Below, piece after piece: positions 9,056 through 16,443 of a stretch of DNA of 62,248 nucleotides (position 1 is its first letter; the number at the start of each line of letters is the position of its first letter). The translations under genes were made by a program, and so were the position numbers. This DNA comes from Succinatimonas hippei. Lineage in GTDB: Bacteria; Pseudomonadota; Gammaproteobacteria; Enterobacterales; Succinivibrionaceae. The notes beneath the pieces are model-generated. The model ran no database searches and was not told where the DNA came from. It worked only from the letters and a program-made list of their open reading frames with translations. The stretch lies in contig SFGV01000027.1 of assembly GCA_004557545.1 (NCBI GenBank), positions 1 to 62,248 of the forward strand. Reading direction: 5' to 3'.

Positions 9056-9649
9056 TCAGTTCAGAGCTGTGTCAAGCACATAGCCCTGCAGATAGTTGTT
9101 AACTCTTGATTCTTCCTGCTGGCGTTTTTCAGCAAGATCACGCTGCTCTCTTGGTGAGAGCTGGGTTGCCTGAGCGTTCTGGGGCTGAGCATCAAGCACT
9201 ATGGATGATCCGCCTTTATTCTGATAGCTGGCGAGATTCACTCCACCTACGGTACCCATGGTTCCAACGGCCTGATTACCGGCAGCATTGTCATCAGCGT
9301 TAAAAGCCTGATATCCGAATATAGTGACCATGCAGATTGAAGCCGCCGCCACTGCCTGACCAAAGAAGAATCCCAGTTTTCTGAGACTGATGATGCGCGG
9401 TTTCATGATCATATCCTGAGCGGGCTGATCCACTCTGGCGTCATGTTCTATTCTGGACATCACCTCATCGGCAAAGCGCATGTCGGTGCGTGAGGGCAAT
9501 TCATCACGGAGCGCGGCTCCTATAGCCGCCCATTTCTGAAGGTGTCCGCGATCTTCTTCTGATACCTCATGAAGCTGCTGAAGATCCTCGCCATCAAAGT
9601 TGGCTGAAAGTCTCTCTACATCATTCATTGCGGTGTTCTTGTCCTGCAT
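9056..9649 (-). CDS. rseA: anti-sigma-E factor RseA
   Basis: Single-pass inner-membrane protein that holds sigma-E inactive. The N-terminal cytoplasmic domain carries the anti-sigma pattern (ERLSANFDGE, then WAAIGAALRDELP). A single hydrophobic segment (GQAVAAASICMVTIFGYQAF) sits mid-protein, followed by a Gln/Ala-rich periplasmic tail that would be cut by DegS. The start MQDKN at 9649 is preferred because GGAG is correctly spaced; a start 15 bp upstream is possible. It begins 18 bp after the rpoE stop, so sigma and anti-sigma are co-transcribed. Confidence 0.9.
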   Translation of the reverse strand: MQDKNTAMNDVERLSANFDGEDLQQLHEVSEEDRGHLQKWAAIGAALRDELPSRTDMRFADEVMSRIEHDARVDQPAQDMIMKPRIISLRKLGFFFGQAVAAASICMVTIFGYQAFNADDNAAGNQAVGTMGTVGGVNLASYQNKGGSSIVLDAQPQNAQATQLSPREQRDLAEKRQQEESRVNNYLQGYVLDTALN

Positions 9650-9667
9650 ATGGTCTCCGATCACTCT

Positions 9668-10261
9668 TTAACCTTTTCGGAACTGATCCATTTTTGTCTC
9701 GATATACTGTCGCGCTCTGAAGATCCTTGATCTTACTGTTCCAATAGGAACATCCTCACGCTCAGATATATCTTCATAGGAAAGTCCCTCAATTTCTCTT
9801 AACATGAACGCTTCCTTAAGTTCATTTGGAAGCTCGCTCACTGCCTTGAGAATGACTTTTTTCAGCTCCTCTGACTCAATTATCGAATCCGGAGTCTGTC
9901 TGTCAGTCAGAGCCTCTGGAGATGAAGCGTTAAGCACCTCGTCATCCACATCTACCTGACTACGCTGCTTTGAATTTGTTTCAAGAAAGTTCTTGGCGGC
10001 GTTTGTGACTATCCTGTAAAGCCAAGTATAGAACGAACTTTCTCCCCTGAAATTGGGCAGCGCTCTGTAGGCTTTTATAAAAGCCTCCTGAGCTATGTCG
10101 CTGGCATCAGCGTAATCACTCACAAACTTCTGAGCAATCTTTATAACCCGGTACTGGTATCTGACCACCAGAAGGTTGTAAGCGCCGATGTCGCCCTTCT
10201 GCACACGGCGTACAAGCTCTTCATCGCTGGTACTGTCGGCATTTTGGGCCTTGGGACTCAT
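9668..10261 (-). CDS. rpoE: RNA polymerase sigma factor RpoE (sigma-24)
   Basis: ECF-group sigma factor for the envelope stress response. Region 2 contains DIAQEAFIKAYRALPNFRG and the DNA-melting helix FYTWLYRIVTNAAKNFL. Region 4 contains the helix-turn-helix SYEDISEREDVPIGTVRSRI. Length 197 aa against 191 in E. coli. It heads the rpoE-rseA-rseB operon. A sequence matching the sigma-E promoter consensus lies just upstream, so the gene is probably autoregulated. Confidence 0.96.
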   Translation of the reverse strand: MSPKAQNADSTSDEELVRRVQKGDIGAYNLLVVRYQYRVIKIAQKFVSDYADASDIAQEAFIKAYRALPNFRGESSFYTWLYRIVTNAAKNFLETNSKQRSQVDVDDEVLNASSPEALTDRQTPDSIIESEELKKVILKAVSELPNELKEAFMLREIEGLSYEDISEREDVPIGTVRSRIFRARQYIETKMDQFRKG

Positions 10262-10285
10262 AAGTTCTTATACCTTGCTTTAATC

Positions 10286-10313
10286 TTTCGACCGCAGGTT
10301 GCGCGGAAAGTTC
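10286..10313 (-). promoter_or_regulatory. sigma-E-type autoregulatory promoter of rpoE
   Basis: On the minus strand GAACTT (10308-10313) is followed, exactly 16 bp after its AACTT core, by TCGAA (10287-10291). Known sigma-E promoters have AACTT and a TC-starting -10 at this spacing. The predicted start is about 20 bp before the rpoE ATG. The match is seen; function is inferred from the family rule that rpoE activates itself. Confidence 0.7.
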
Positions 10314-10442
10314 AATTTTTTTCATCTGCGGGCAAGGGAACTGCGCCATGCCGCGTGAATGCTAAATTATAGCATCTGCTGGATATAGGCCTTAACTGAC
10401 CGTTCACGCCTCTGACACTCTCTTACAACACGATACTCTTAG

Positions 10443-10448
10443 TATAAT
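10443..10448 (+). promoter_or_regulatory. probable -10 element for mscK
   Basis: A perfect TATAAT lies 45 bp before the mscK start. The -35 region at the expected distance is a poor match, so this is only a partial promoter call. Confidence 0.4.
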
Positions 10449-10492
10449 GTCTCATCGTTTGTGTTCTCCGCACGAAGGGACATCAGCTTATT

Positions 10493-13400
10493 ATGTTCAA
10501 ACACATCTTTTGCGCCGCCGCCATATTCGCCGCAACGCTGACTAATTTATCATCTGCCGCCCAGCTTCCCCAGCAGGATGCAATCACGGTGTCAACTGAT
10601 ATTGGTGACGTTCAGCTTCCCACGGCTAAAGAACTCAATGACGCCGGAGAGGCCCTTAAAAATGACTCTACGATTAAGGACGACGAGAGAAAAGACCGCC
10701 AGGCGGAGATTGCCAACGCGCAAAATGGTCTTTTGACACTACGTTCTGTTCAAGGTGACATAAGCTCTCTGAAAAAGACGGTAACCGGAGCCTCCCAGCA
10801 GCTGAGAAAGCTGTCATCAGAGCTCTATAAGGCTGAACAGCAGTACTCGGATATCCCTTCAGTAAAAAAATATACCTCTGACAACATAGGTCAGCTTATA
10901 GATAATCTTCGCAAGTCATCAGCTGACGCACAGCAGGAACTTTCATCGGCAACTGTAATTTACAGCGATCTGCAGACTCTGCCTGAACGCGCTCAGACGA
11001 CTATAAGTAAAAACAACTCGGATATTTCACAGATTGTGGCGTCTCTAACAGATGGCACAGATCCCAAAAACCTTTCTGTACGCAACCGCGTGCTGAATAT
11101 GTACACCATGGAATTGCAGAACCAGCTGCTTCAGGCACAGCTTGAAAACCATACCATGCTTCTGGATCTGGCAAACTACCGCGTACGTATCGCCACATTA
11201 AAAAATACTTTCTTTCAGAAATACCTGACTGCCGCCCAGAACCGTCAGAACGAGCTTCTTTCATCAGATGATGACTCAGGATACGACGAGCAAGGACTAA
11301 ATGAGGCTGCCAAGAAGTACCCTGGCCTCGCCAGAGAACTGTATATAAACCGCAAGCTTTACACTCAGGTTTCGCTTGCCCGTCAGCAGACCGCGTCAGT
11401 TTCCAAGGAAGATCACGACGTACAGGAAGCGCTGAGCACTCTAAAGCAGGTGTCTGGATCAATTGACTCTGAGATAAGCGGCCTTGACAAGAGCCTGCTG
11501 CTCTCAAGACTTTTAAACCGTCAGCAGTCTCAGGTACCCAATGTGGTTTTAAGCCGCAAACTTGACGAACTTATTCCGGATCTGACCTTATGGCTCTATG
11601 AGATAAGATCCCGACGCGATGACATGTTTGACCTGAACGAGTTCGCGGACAGGGCAATCAGCAAAAACCCGGAGCTCAAAGATTGCCGTGATGAGCTCAT
11701 ATCGGTATACGTCAAGCGCCGCGAATTCTTAAACGATCTCTATCAGTCATTGTCCTCCCAGCTGACAACCGCGATAAACCTAAAGGTCAAATATCAGGAA
11801 TTCACCCAGCTGCGTGACAGCACATCAGCCAAAGTCACGGAAAATCTGTTCTGGCTCAAGAGCAACCAGCCATTAGGCCGTGAATTCATTTACACGTTCT
11901 GGCCAAGCCTGACCCATGAATTCTCGCAGTTTACGTCTAAGCTTGGCTCCGCGCAGTACCATGAAGACACCATTCATACCTTTATTGTTCTGGGGCTTCC
12001 AGCTGTCGTTATAGGACTTCTTGCATTCATCGCCGGGCCATATATAAGACGGCTTAATAACAAACTCGCGGGACGTCTGGATCGCAGGGATGACAGCGTA
12101 CTGGTAACCCCCTCTGCCATACTGCTTAATATATTTATGGTCATTCCAAAAGCCGTTTTATGGGCTTTATTCGGCGGTATAGTCATCTGCCTGTGCCTTA
12201 ATACTTCGGAGGCGCAGGTTCTTGTTATAGGCATGCTGTTGCTACATATCATGGTTTTTGTGTTCTTCCTTGAAATACTCAAACCAAATTCACTTGCCCA
12301 GCGCCATTTCTGTATCAATCCGGATGTACTGCGGCACAACCGCCGTCTCTTAAACCGCGTCTGGTACGCGTTAATACCGATCCTGATCGTGGCTAACACG
12401 GCCGAGACCGACTCCTCCATGATCTACGATGACATCGTAGGTTTCCTGCTTACCATGCTCTGCTCCGTCTGTCTGATGTTCATTGCCTTCGGGTGGATCA
12501 AGGCGCAGCTTCGCAGTACCGATGACATGTCATCCCTGATCTGGCTCATCTCAATTGCTCTGCTGGTAATTCCCGGCTGTATAGTCATTGCTGTCGCGAA
12601 CGGCTATTACTACACCACGGTCAAACTGGTAAACCGCGTCGCGTACACCTGCTACGCTGTGCTTTTCTACTGGGTCATCGCCAATACCGTGCGCCGCGCC
12701 ATGTATGTATTGCAGTCTCATTTACGCAGACGCAGCCTTGAGATGGCTCTTTCAGAAGATGATGAAACCGCTCGTCGCAAAGATACGGAGCGTGAGTCGA
12801 ATCTTGCCTATTTCAAGGAATCTCTGGGGCTTGAGAACTTAAGCGCCAAAGCTTACAAAATGATCAACGGTTTTCTGATATGCGCGACACTTGCGGTTAT
12901 GTACAGCCAGTGGAACGATCTGTCAGGAGCTTTAAGCTACCTTAAGAACATCAGGCTCTGGTCTAATGTCCAGCTGATAGGCGGTAAAGAAACTGTTGTA
13001 AGCACGCTTACTCTTGCCGATGTTCTGCTAGCGGTATTGATTCTGGCGATTATGGTTCTTTTAAACCGCAACCTTCCGATGCTGCTTGAGCGGATTTTCT
13101 TATGGAAGGCGAAAGGCGCTCAGTTAAGAAGCACCAGCTATACGGTGAAGATCATCACCTCGTACGCGATTTTGACCATTGGACTTATTTCTGCCGCCGG
13201 AGCGATCGGAATTAAATGGGAAAATCTGCAGTGGCTTGTAGCTGCCCTGTCCGTAGGTCTGGGCTTCGGCTTACAGGAGATCTTCGCTAACTTCGTTTCA
13301 GGTCTTATCATCCTTTTTGAGCGTCAGTTGCGTGTTGGCGATATCATCACGCTGGGCTCGCTATCAGGAAAAGTAAGCAGGATCCGTATCCGCTCAACCA

Positions 13401-13888
13401 TGATCATCTCTTTTGAAAACAAAGAGGTTATGATCCCCAACCGTGAATTTATTACCTCGGCGCTTATCAACTGGTCGCTAACCAACACCGTGACCATGAT
13501 TGAGTTCACTGTAGGAGTCGGCTACAGCTCCGATGTGGAAAAGGCGAAACGTCTTCTGCGCCAGATACTTGGGAAATGCCACTATCTGGCAAAGGGCATG
13601 AATCCTCTGGTTTATGTCAAATCGCTTGATGACAGCGCGGTAACCATAAGCTGTGAGGTTTACGTTACCGAGATTGGCAACCGCAAGCTGACCTACGATT
13701 ACCTCTGTACCCAGACTCTGAAGGTGTTCGCGGAAAACGACATAGAGATCCCGTTCAACCAGATGGACGTTAATATCAAGAATATGGAACAGGGAGAGTT
13801 TATCGACACTCTCAAGAAGGGATTGCTTACTGACGCCGGAATGGCCGCGGTAAAGCAATCAGGCAAGACGGCTCAGGCAAACGCCTGA
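10493..13888 (+). CDS. mscK: large mechanosensitive channel of the MscK (KefA) type
   Basis: An 1131-aa envelope protein. The first 23 residues form a signal peptide ending near SSAA. A long coiled-coil periplasmic region (about 30-480) follows, then about ten membrane segments. The C-terminal part is a full MscS channel domain: pore helix region LSVGLGFGLQEIFANFVSG, then the beta domain IPNREFITSALINWSLTN. Such channels open under membrane tension to release solutes on hypo-osmotic shock. Length is near E. coli MscK (1120 aa). It is monocistronic, divergent from rpoE and followed by a strong terminator. Confidence 0.9.
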   Translation: MFKHIFCAAAIFAATLTNLSSAAQLPQQDAITVSTDIGDVQLPTAKELNDAGEALKNDSTIKDDERKDRQAEIANAQNGLLTLRSVQGDISSLKKTVTGASQQLRKLSSELYKAEQQYSDIPSVKKYTSDNIGQLIDNLRKSSADAQQELSSATVIYSDLQTLPERAQTTISKNNSDISQIVASLTDGTDPKNLSVRNRVLNMYTMELQNQLLQAQLENHTMLLDLANYRVRIATLKNTFFQKYLTAAQNRQNELLSSDDDSGYDEQGLNEAAKKYPGLARELYINRKLYTQVSLARQQTASVSKEDHDVQEALSTLKQVSGSIDSEISGLDKSLLLSRLLNRQQSQVPNVVLSRKLDELIPDLTLWLYEIRSRRDDMFDLNEFADRAISKNPELKDCRDELISVYVKRREFLNDLYQSLSSQLTTAINLKVKYQEFTQLRDSTSAKVTENLFWLKSNQPLGREFIYTFWPSLTHEFSQFTSKLGSAQYHEDTIHTFIVLGLPAVVIGLLAFIAGPYIRRLNNKLAGRLDRRDDSVLVTPSAILLNIFMVIPKAVLWALFGGIVICLCLNTSEAQVLVIGMLLLHIMVFVFFLEILKPNSLAQRHFCINPDVLRHNRRLLNRVWYALIPILIVANTAETDSSMIYDDIVGFLLTMLCSVCLMFIAFGWIKAQLRSTDDMSSLIWLISIALLVIPGCIVIAVANGYYYTTVKLVNRVAYTCYAVLFYWVIANTVRRAMYVLQSHLRRRSLEMALSEDDETARRKDTERESNLAYFKESLGLENLSAKAYKMINGFLICATLAVMYSQWNDLSGALSYLKNIRLWSNVQLIGGKETVVSTLTLADVLLAVLILAIMVLLNRNLPMLLERIFLWKAKGAQLRSTSYTVKIITSYAILTIGLISAAGAIGIKWENLQWLVAALSVGLGFGLQEIFANFVSGLIILFERQLRVGDIITLGSLSGKVSRIRIRSTMIISFENKEVMIPNREFITSALINWSLTNTVTMIEFTVGVGYSSDVEKAKRLLRQILGKCHYLAKGMNPLVYVKSLDDSAVTISCEVYVTEIGNRKLTYDYLCTQTLKVFAENDIEIPFNQMDVNIKNMEQGEFIDTLKKGLLTDAGMAAVKQSGKTAQANA

Positions 13889-13898
13889 TCTTCTGGTA

Positions 13899-13939
13899 CC
13901 AGCGGCGTTACCGGCCGCTGGATCTTTTGTTTGGTTTTT
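13899..13939 (+). terminator. intrinsic terminator after mscK
   Basis: CCAGCGGC (13899-13906) pairs with GCCGCTGG (13914-13921) across a 7-nt loop and is followed by a T-rich run. It lies 11 bp after the mscK stop. Confidence 0.85.
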
Positions 13940-13943
13940 GAAA

Positions 13944-14135
13944 CTAAACCTGTTTTGAAGGGATCTCCTGCTCGCTGACAGCCCCATTTTCACACACATC
14001 CTCACACGCTCCGCATTCAGCGCATGTCTCAGGATCAATTACGCAGTAGCCATCTTCATCAGTGATGCTCCCGCACGGGCAGGCATCGATACAATCCTTG
14101 CAATCCGTGCACAAATTCTTGTCAATTACGAACAT
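13944..14135 (-). CDS. 2[4Fe-4S] ferredoxin, short clostridial type
   Basis: A 63-aa electron carrier with two cluster motifs: Cys9, 12, 15, 19 (CTDCKDCIDAC) and Cys38, 41, 44, 48 (CAECGACEDVC). The two halves are related by internal duplication, as in bacterial 8Fe ferredoxins. The start MFVIDKN was chosen because GGGAGA lies just upstream and the family begins this way; a frame extending to 14354 would add 73 unrelated residues antisense to the next gene. Low-potential ferredoxins of this kind typically serve anaerobic enzymes. The partner enzyme is not in this window. Confidence 0.92.
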   Translation of the reverse strand: MFVIDKNLCTDCKDCIDACPCGSITDEDGYCVIDPETCAECGACEDVCENGAVSEQEIPSKQV

Positions 14136-14334
14136 CACATTCTCCCTTTTCAATTCATCAGCAAACGCAGTTTCGCGTCTTTGCACTTTAAAACAACTAT
14201 CTGACAGCGCCATACCGCTTCGCGTATTGTGTTGTATATTACTGGTCTGGGCTTGCAGGCGGCAAGTCTGCAATAATAAACAGCAAATATTCGGATTATT
14301 CAGTATAACAACCAACTGCAATCGGTCGAAAAAA

Positions 14335-15750
14335 ATGTCCTCTATTTCTGACAACCTCTCTCACGTTCACTCCAAAATAGCTGAAGCTGTGGCTGAGTCA
14401 TACGCTGTCGAAGCGTCAGAAAAAATAGAGCACCTCAAAGAGAAAGGTTATAACGACATCATCTGGCATTTCATCGGGCCTATTCAGAAAAACAAGACCA
14501 GGCTCATCGCTGAGCACTTTGATGTAGTCGAGAGCGTCGACCGTGAAATCATCGCGAACAGGCTGTCCGAGCAACGCCCGTCCGATAAGAAGCCGCTGGA
14601 AGTTATGATAGAAGTGAATATCAGCGGCGAGGATCAGAAATCAGGGTGCTCCCCGGATCAGGTTGAGGAGCTTGCGTCTTTAATTGAGTCAAAGTCTAAT
14701 CTTAAATTTACCGGGCTTATGGGCGTTGCCAAAGATACAGCAGATCACGATGAGATTGACCGCTCGTTCAAGTTGTTGCGTTCCATTTTTGACAAGCTCA
14801 AAGCCACGCACTCAAATCTCAGGATGCTATCCATTGGAATGACCCACGATATGGATATTGCCATTGAAAACGGCTCTACCGAGGTACGAATCGGAACCGC
14901 TATTTTCGGCCCCAGAGAATACGCGGTAAAGCGTCTTGATGACTCGCACAAGGTTGCCTTTATCGGTGGTGGCAACATGGCATCCTGCATATTTGAAAGC
15001 GTAAAAAAGAGTGTGAGCCCGCGTAATATCACTGTATCAGGGCCTCACATTGAAAAGCTTGAGCATTTCAAGGCAGAGGGAGCCTCCATAACCAGTGATA
15101 ACGCCATTGCGGCTAAAAGCGCAGGGATCATTTTTCTGGGTGTCAAGCCACAGATCCTCACATCTGTTCTTGAAGATCTGGTTAAAAACGGGGTCGATTT
15201 CAAAGATCGCCTTGTCATTTCCATGGCGGCCGGATTCTGTCTCTCATCACTGCAGCGTCTGACCGGCTCTGACCGCATAGTCCGCATAATGCCAAACACT
15301 CCTGCGAAGATCGGTCAGGGCGTTACCGCCCTTTGCTGCGGACGTGGAGTCAATGCATCTGACGTACAGCTTGTAAAAGGACTGCTCAATGGCATGGGCA
15401 AGACGTTTGAGGGAAGCGAGAAGCAACTTGACGTTATAGGCGCCGTAGCCGGATGCGGACCTGCGTTTGTGTTCCGTTTCATGGAGGCGCTGATCTCAGA
15501 ATCAGTTAAGAATGGCATGGATGAGAAAACCTCCAGAGCCATGGTCGAGCAGCTTCTCTCAGGCAGTGCCCAGCTTGTGATTCAAAATCAGAACCAGACT
15601 CTGGCGCAGCTGCGCGAGGCTGTTACATCCAAGGGCGGAACCACCTACGCCGGGCTTTGTAAAATGACTGAGGGGCATTTTGAGGACATGATGCACTCTG
15701 TAATCGACGCAAGTCTTGCCCGTACCCTGGAATTCGAAAAAATGTACTGA
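14335..15750 (+). CDS. proC: YggS-ProC fusion: PLP-homeostasis-like domain lacking the PLP lysine, fused to pyrroline-5-carboxylate reductase
   Basis: A 471-aa protein in one uninterrupted frame. Residues 1-200 match YggS/PLPBP: the N-terminal helix (SISDNLSHVHSKIAEA), then WHFIGPIQKNK and the phosphate-cup end GSTEVRIGTAIFG. About 44 residues between residue 22 and YAVEASEKI are missing compared with E. coli YggS, including the VSKTKP segment with the PLP-binding lysine. Residues 206-471 are a complete ProC, which reduces pyrroline-5-carboxylate to proline: NAD(P) motif VAFIGGGNM, then VKPQIL, RIMPNTPAKIGQG and SKGGTTYAGL. In other gammaproteobacteria yggS, proC and yggT are separate adjacent genes; here the first two are joined without a linker. 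No strong ribosome binding site is visible before the ATG. Confidence 0.88.
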   Translation: MSSISDNLSHVHSKIAEAVAESYAVEASEKIEHLKEKGYNDIIWHFIGPIQKNKTRLIAEHFDVVESVDREIIANRLSEQRPSDKKPLEVMIEVNISGEDQKSGCSPDQVEELASLIESKSNLKFTGLMGVAKDTADHDEIDRSFKLLRSIFDKLKATHSNLRMLSIGMTHDMDIAIENGSTEVRIGTAIFGPREYAVKRLDDSHKVAFIGGGNMASCIFESVKKSVSPRNITVSGPHIEKLEHFKAEGASITSDNAIAAKSAGIIFLGVKPQILTSVLEDLVKNGVDFKDRLVISMAAGFCLSSLQRLTGSDRIVRIMPNTPAKIGQGVTALCCGRGVNASDVQLVKGLLNGMGKTFEGSEKQLDVIGAVAGCGPAFVFRFMEALISESVKNGMDEKTSRAMVEQLLSGSAQLVIQNQNQTLAQLREAVTSKGGTTYAGLCKMTEGHFEDMMHSVIDASLARTLEFEKMY

Positions 15751-15781
15751 CAAAACCACAATACAAAGGAAGACCATAGAC

Positions 15782-16333
15782 ATGTACTTTATGATCCTGA
15801 TTGGTCAGGCGGTTATTATGCTGTTTCAGTTGCGTTCTCTGATGCAGTCATCGCCTGCTGACTACTACAATCCGTTTGTTCAGTTAGTGGCGAAGCTAAC
15901 GCAACCGGTGGTCCATCTCATGCCGTTCAGACAGGCTCACATAGGCGGTTTCTTTTATGCCGGAGCTCTGATAGCGCTTATCTTTGCGCTTTTGTTCTGG
16001 ATCGTTTTTATGTTCGTACTGCCCTCTGGCTCAGACACCATAATCAGTAAATTTCTAATGGCTCTTGTGCTGGCTTTCTTTATGTTCATAAAGTCATTCG
16101 GCTATCTTTTTCTGGCGCTGCTACTTGTGGAAGCAATTACATCATGGCTGCCGTCCACAAGATCCGTAAGCTATCTTTGCGCTCAGATCACATCGCCTCT
16201 GGTAGGTCCCATACAGAAAATCATCCCACCTATCGGAATGATAGATATTTCCCTGATGCTGATTATGATCGCACTCTTCGCGCTAAACACTCTGATGGTT
16301 AAATTATTTGGCCCGCTCTGGCTTGTTTTCTGA
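15782..16333 (+). CDS. yggT: YggT family integral membrane protein
   Basis: A 183-aa hydrophobic protein with two YggT repeats, each a pair of membrane segments with a conserved short loop (YYNPFVQLVAKLTQPVVHLM and QITSPLVGPIQKIIPP). The biochemical role is not firmly known; E. coli YggT has been linked to osmotic or potassium tolerance. The start MYFMILIG has AAGGAAG correctly placed upstream; the frame extending to 15716 overlaps the previous gene without merit. It lies 31 bp after the yggS-proC stop, keeping the usual gene trio together. Confidence 0.88.
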   Translation: MYFMILIGQAVIMLFQLRSLMQSSPADYYNPFVQLVAKLTQPVVHLMPFRQAHIGGFFYAGALIALIFALLFWIVFMFVLPSGSDTIISKFLMALVLAFFMFIKSFGYLFLALLLVEAITSWLPSTRSVSYLCAQITSPLVGPIQKIIPPIGMIDISLMLIMIALFALNTLMVKLFGPLWLVF

Positions 16334-16404
16334 TTTGTACTTTCCCAAGCCGAAAGACCTCTGTTCAGAATTTTAGTTTCATTTTTATAAGCAGTTCAAT
16401 TTAT

Positions 16405-16425
16405 AAAGGCCCGGATCGGGCCTTT
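16405..16425. terminator. bidirectional terminator between yggT and parC
   Basis: AAAGGCCCG (16405-16413) pairs with CGGGCCTTT (16417-16425) around a GAT loop. A-rich and T-rich flanks let it serve both convergent genes. Confidence 0.8.
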
Positions 16426-16443
16426 ACTTATATAGGCTATAGC

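Noticed and set aside
14062..14334. In-frame N-terminal extension of the YggS-ProC protein
   Set aside because: The 91 extra residues are antisense to the ferredoxin gene, do not resemble YggS, and do not supply the missing PLP-lysine segment. MSSISDNL aligns with the normal YggS N-terminus.
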